The position numbers and the translations under genes were made by a program. Under the pieces are notes generated by a model. The model did not search any database, was not told where the DNA came from, and worked only from the letters and a program-made list of their open reading frames with translations. From the NCBI GenBank assembly GCA_905250885.1, contig CAJNOQ010000042.1:27078-91077 (forward strand): a stretch of 64,000 bases of DNA, written 5' to 3'. Shown here in pieces: positions 63,141 to 64,000 of the stretch (its first letter is position 1; every line of letters begins with the position of its first letter). Origin of the DNA: Didymodactylos carnosus. Its lineage: Eukaryota; Rotifera; Eurotatoria; Philodinida; Philodinidae.

Positions 63141-63718
63141 AAAATATTCAAAAATGGGTTATTTCATCCGTGTACAGTTGAATAACATTAAAACTAATCC
63201 TAAAGTTGAGAATAAAAACAAGTGACTCTTAAGAAAATGGAAACATTAACGAAAGCAGGCGACGTCATGGACTTTTTATTGACTACGAACTAAGTTTTCT
63301 GATAAGAACATAAAAACAACGAACGCTAGAAGGATTTAATCACACTTGCGACTATTCGATACTCAGGAGTATTGGGGTCTTCAGTAAATTTCGTTTTTTT
63401 TTAAGCAGCTGAATTTTTATTTAAAAAAAATACAGCAAATCGGGCTTTCTCCCATTACATGCTGTCAAAAAGTAAAATTTAAAAAAAGGTAAGAAAAAAA
63501 AGTAAAAAAGATAGAAGAAGAAAAATTTTTGAACAGTAGAAGAGAGTGTTCCTATGTGTCAAATAGAGTCAGTCGGTGTTGATAGTGACTTTAAAGCAAT
63601 CAAACAAGCTACCAGATACAGTACTAGTGAAAGCGTCGAGTATCTGTAATATATTCTAGCACGCTATGAAACAGGTAATGTGTATTATCAAAGTTTAGTT
63701 CAGTAATTGCATCATTCT

Positions 63719-64000
63719 TTAATAAAATGTGGTCTGTAGACCACATTTTATTATACAGTATACTGTTAAAGTCTGAATATGAAGAATACTTTTAAAAACA
63801 GATTTTAACTTTTGACGTTCATTTTCATATCGAGAACACTCTAAAAAATAATGTCCAGTGGTTTCTTCTTCTGCAGAACCGCATGTGCAAAATGGAGATG
63901 ATTGTAATTTACGTTTGTAAAGATCATAATTTAATTGACTGAATTCTACTCTAAAGCGTGTAAAGTGAATCTCAGACATTCTAAATTGTGTAGGTTTCAA
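63719..64000 (-). mobile_element. Non-LTR retrotransposon ORF, C-terminal end (partial)
   Basis: Minus-strand open frame running off the right edge, 93 codons to a stop at 63719. It shows HFTRFRVEFSQLNYDLYKRK, then FCTCGSAEEETTGHYFLECS, the Cys-x-Cys...His...Cys zinc-knuckle-like signature that ends many LINE reverse-transcriptase/RNase H polyproteins. No stop interrupts the visible part, so it may be a relatively young copy. The catalytic domains lie outside the window. Confidence 0.75.
63721..63752. repeat. Perfect 15-bp palindrome at the LINE 3' end
   Basis: AATAAAATGTGGTCT at 63721-63735 and its exact complement at 63738-63752 with a 2-nt centre. It overlaps the last codons of the minus-strand LINE frame. 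Confidence 0.85.

Larger units (their letters stand above)
61279..64000. other. Right-hand region without an intact gene
   Basis: Consists of a fold-back element, a partial copy of its arm, the dispersed repeat and a LINE end, each listed separately. Nothing else coding is supported. Confidence 0.5.

Noticed and set aside
1-64000. CRISPR arrays, bacterial operons, rRNA or tRNA genes, telomeric arrays
   Set aside because: None seen; spliced genes throughout show nuclear eukaryotic DNA.

Overview
The window is nuclear DNA from a small-genome animal. Base composition is strongly A+T-rich by eye (not computed). Genes are split by many short GT-AG introns, often about 60-110 bp, and the gene set is metazoan (nuclear receptor NR2E3, VAC14, UBE3A, PRUNE1, RNF141, RIIAD1). 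I infer an invertebrate, most likely a rotifer and probably a bdelloid. That placement rests on overall style, not on any diagnostic marker; no telomeric repeat, rRNA or tRNA was found.

Layout. 1-974 (-): 5' half of mitochondrial intermediate peptidase (MIPEP), running off the left edge. 2667-4506 (+): eIF3 subunit J, divergent from MIPEP. 4.5-9.5 kb: A+T-rich, largely empty, with two doubtful coding scraps. 9518-15686 (+): a 903-residue C2H2 zinc-finger protein I cannot assign to a family. 17522-22138 (+): VAC14 in 16 exons, with a U12-type (AT...AA) intron and a GC-AG intron. 22.1-27.5 kb: transposon-derived inverted repeats and a locally GC-rich hairpin cluster. 27519-31293 (+): UBE3A/E6AP in 13 exons. 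31.3-42.2 kb: a gene desert holding a 41-bp-arm hairpin, a LINE relic caught between inverted 360-bp arms, another inverted-repeat element and microsatellites. 42198-45747 (+): NR2E3-type nuclear receptor. 45805-47133 (-): RIIAD1. 47555-48582 (+): RNF141. 49097-53899 (+): PRUNE1, whose introns 1 and 3 carry large (one nested) inverted-repeat elements. 54647-57184 (-): a BTB-domain protein. 57-64 kb: repeats, two more LINE relics, a 652-bp fold-back element and one unassigned coiled-coil-like ORF.

These are independent single-copy eukaryotic genes, not an operon. Related roles appear only loosely: VAC14 scaffolds PI(3,5)P2 synthesis, UBE3A and RNF141 are ubiquitin ligases, MIPEP matures mitochondrial proteins and eIF3J acts in translation initiation. 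RIIAD1 and RNF141 start head to head about 420 bp apart; NR2E3 and RIIAD1 end tail to tail 57 bp apart. Exon boundaries were placed by eye: GT/AG (or stated exceptions) were chosen so that phase is kept across every junction and the product aligns with the remembered family. The most notable observations are the AT-AA U12-type intron in VAC14, the inverted duplicates around a LINE relic (33.4-35.1 kb), the nested fold-back in PRUNE1 and a diverged dispersed repeat seen three times.
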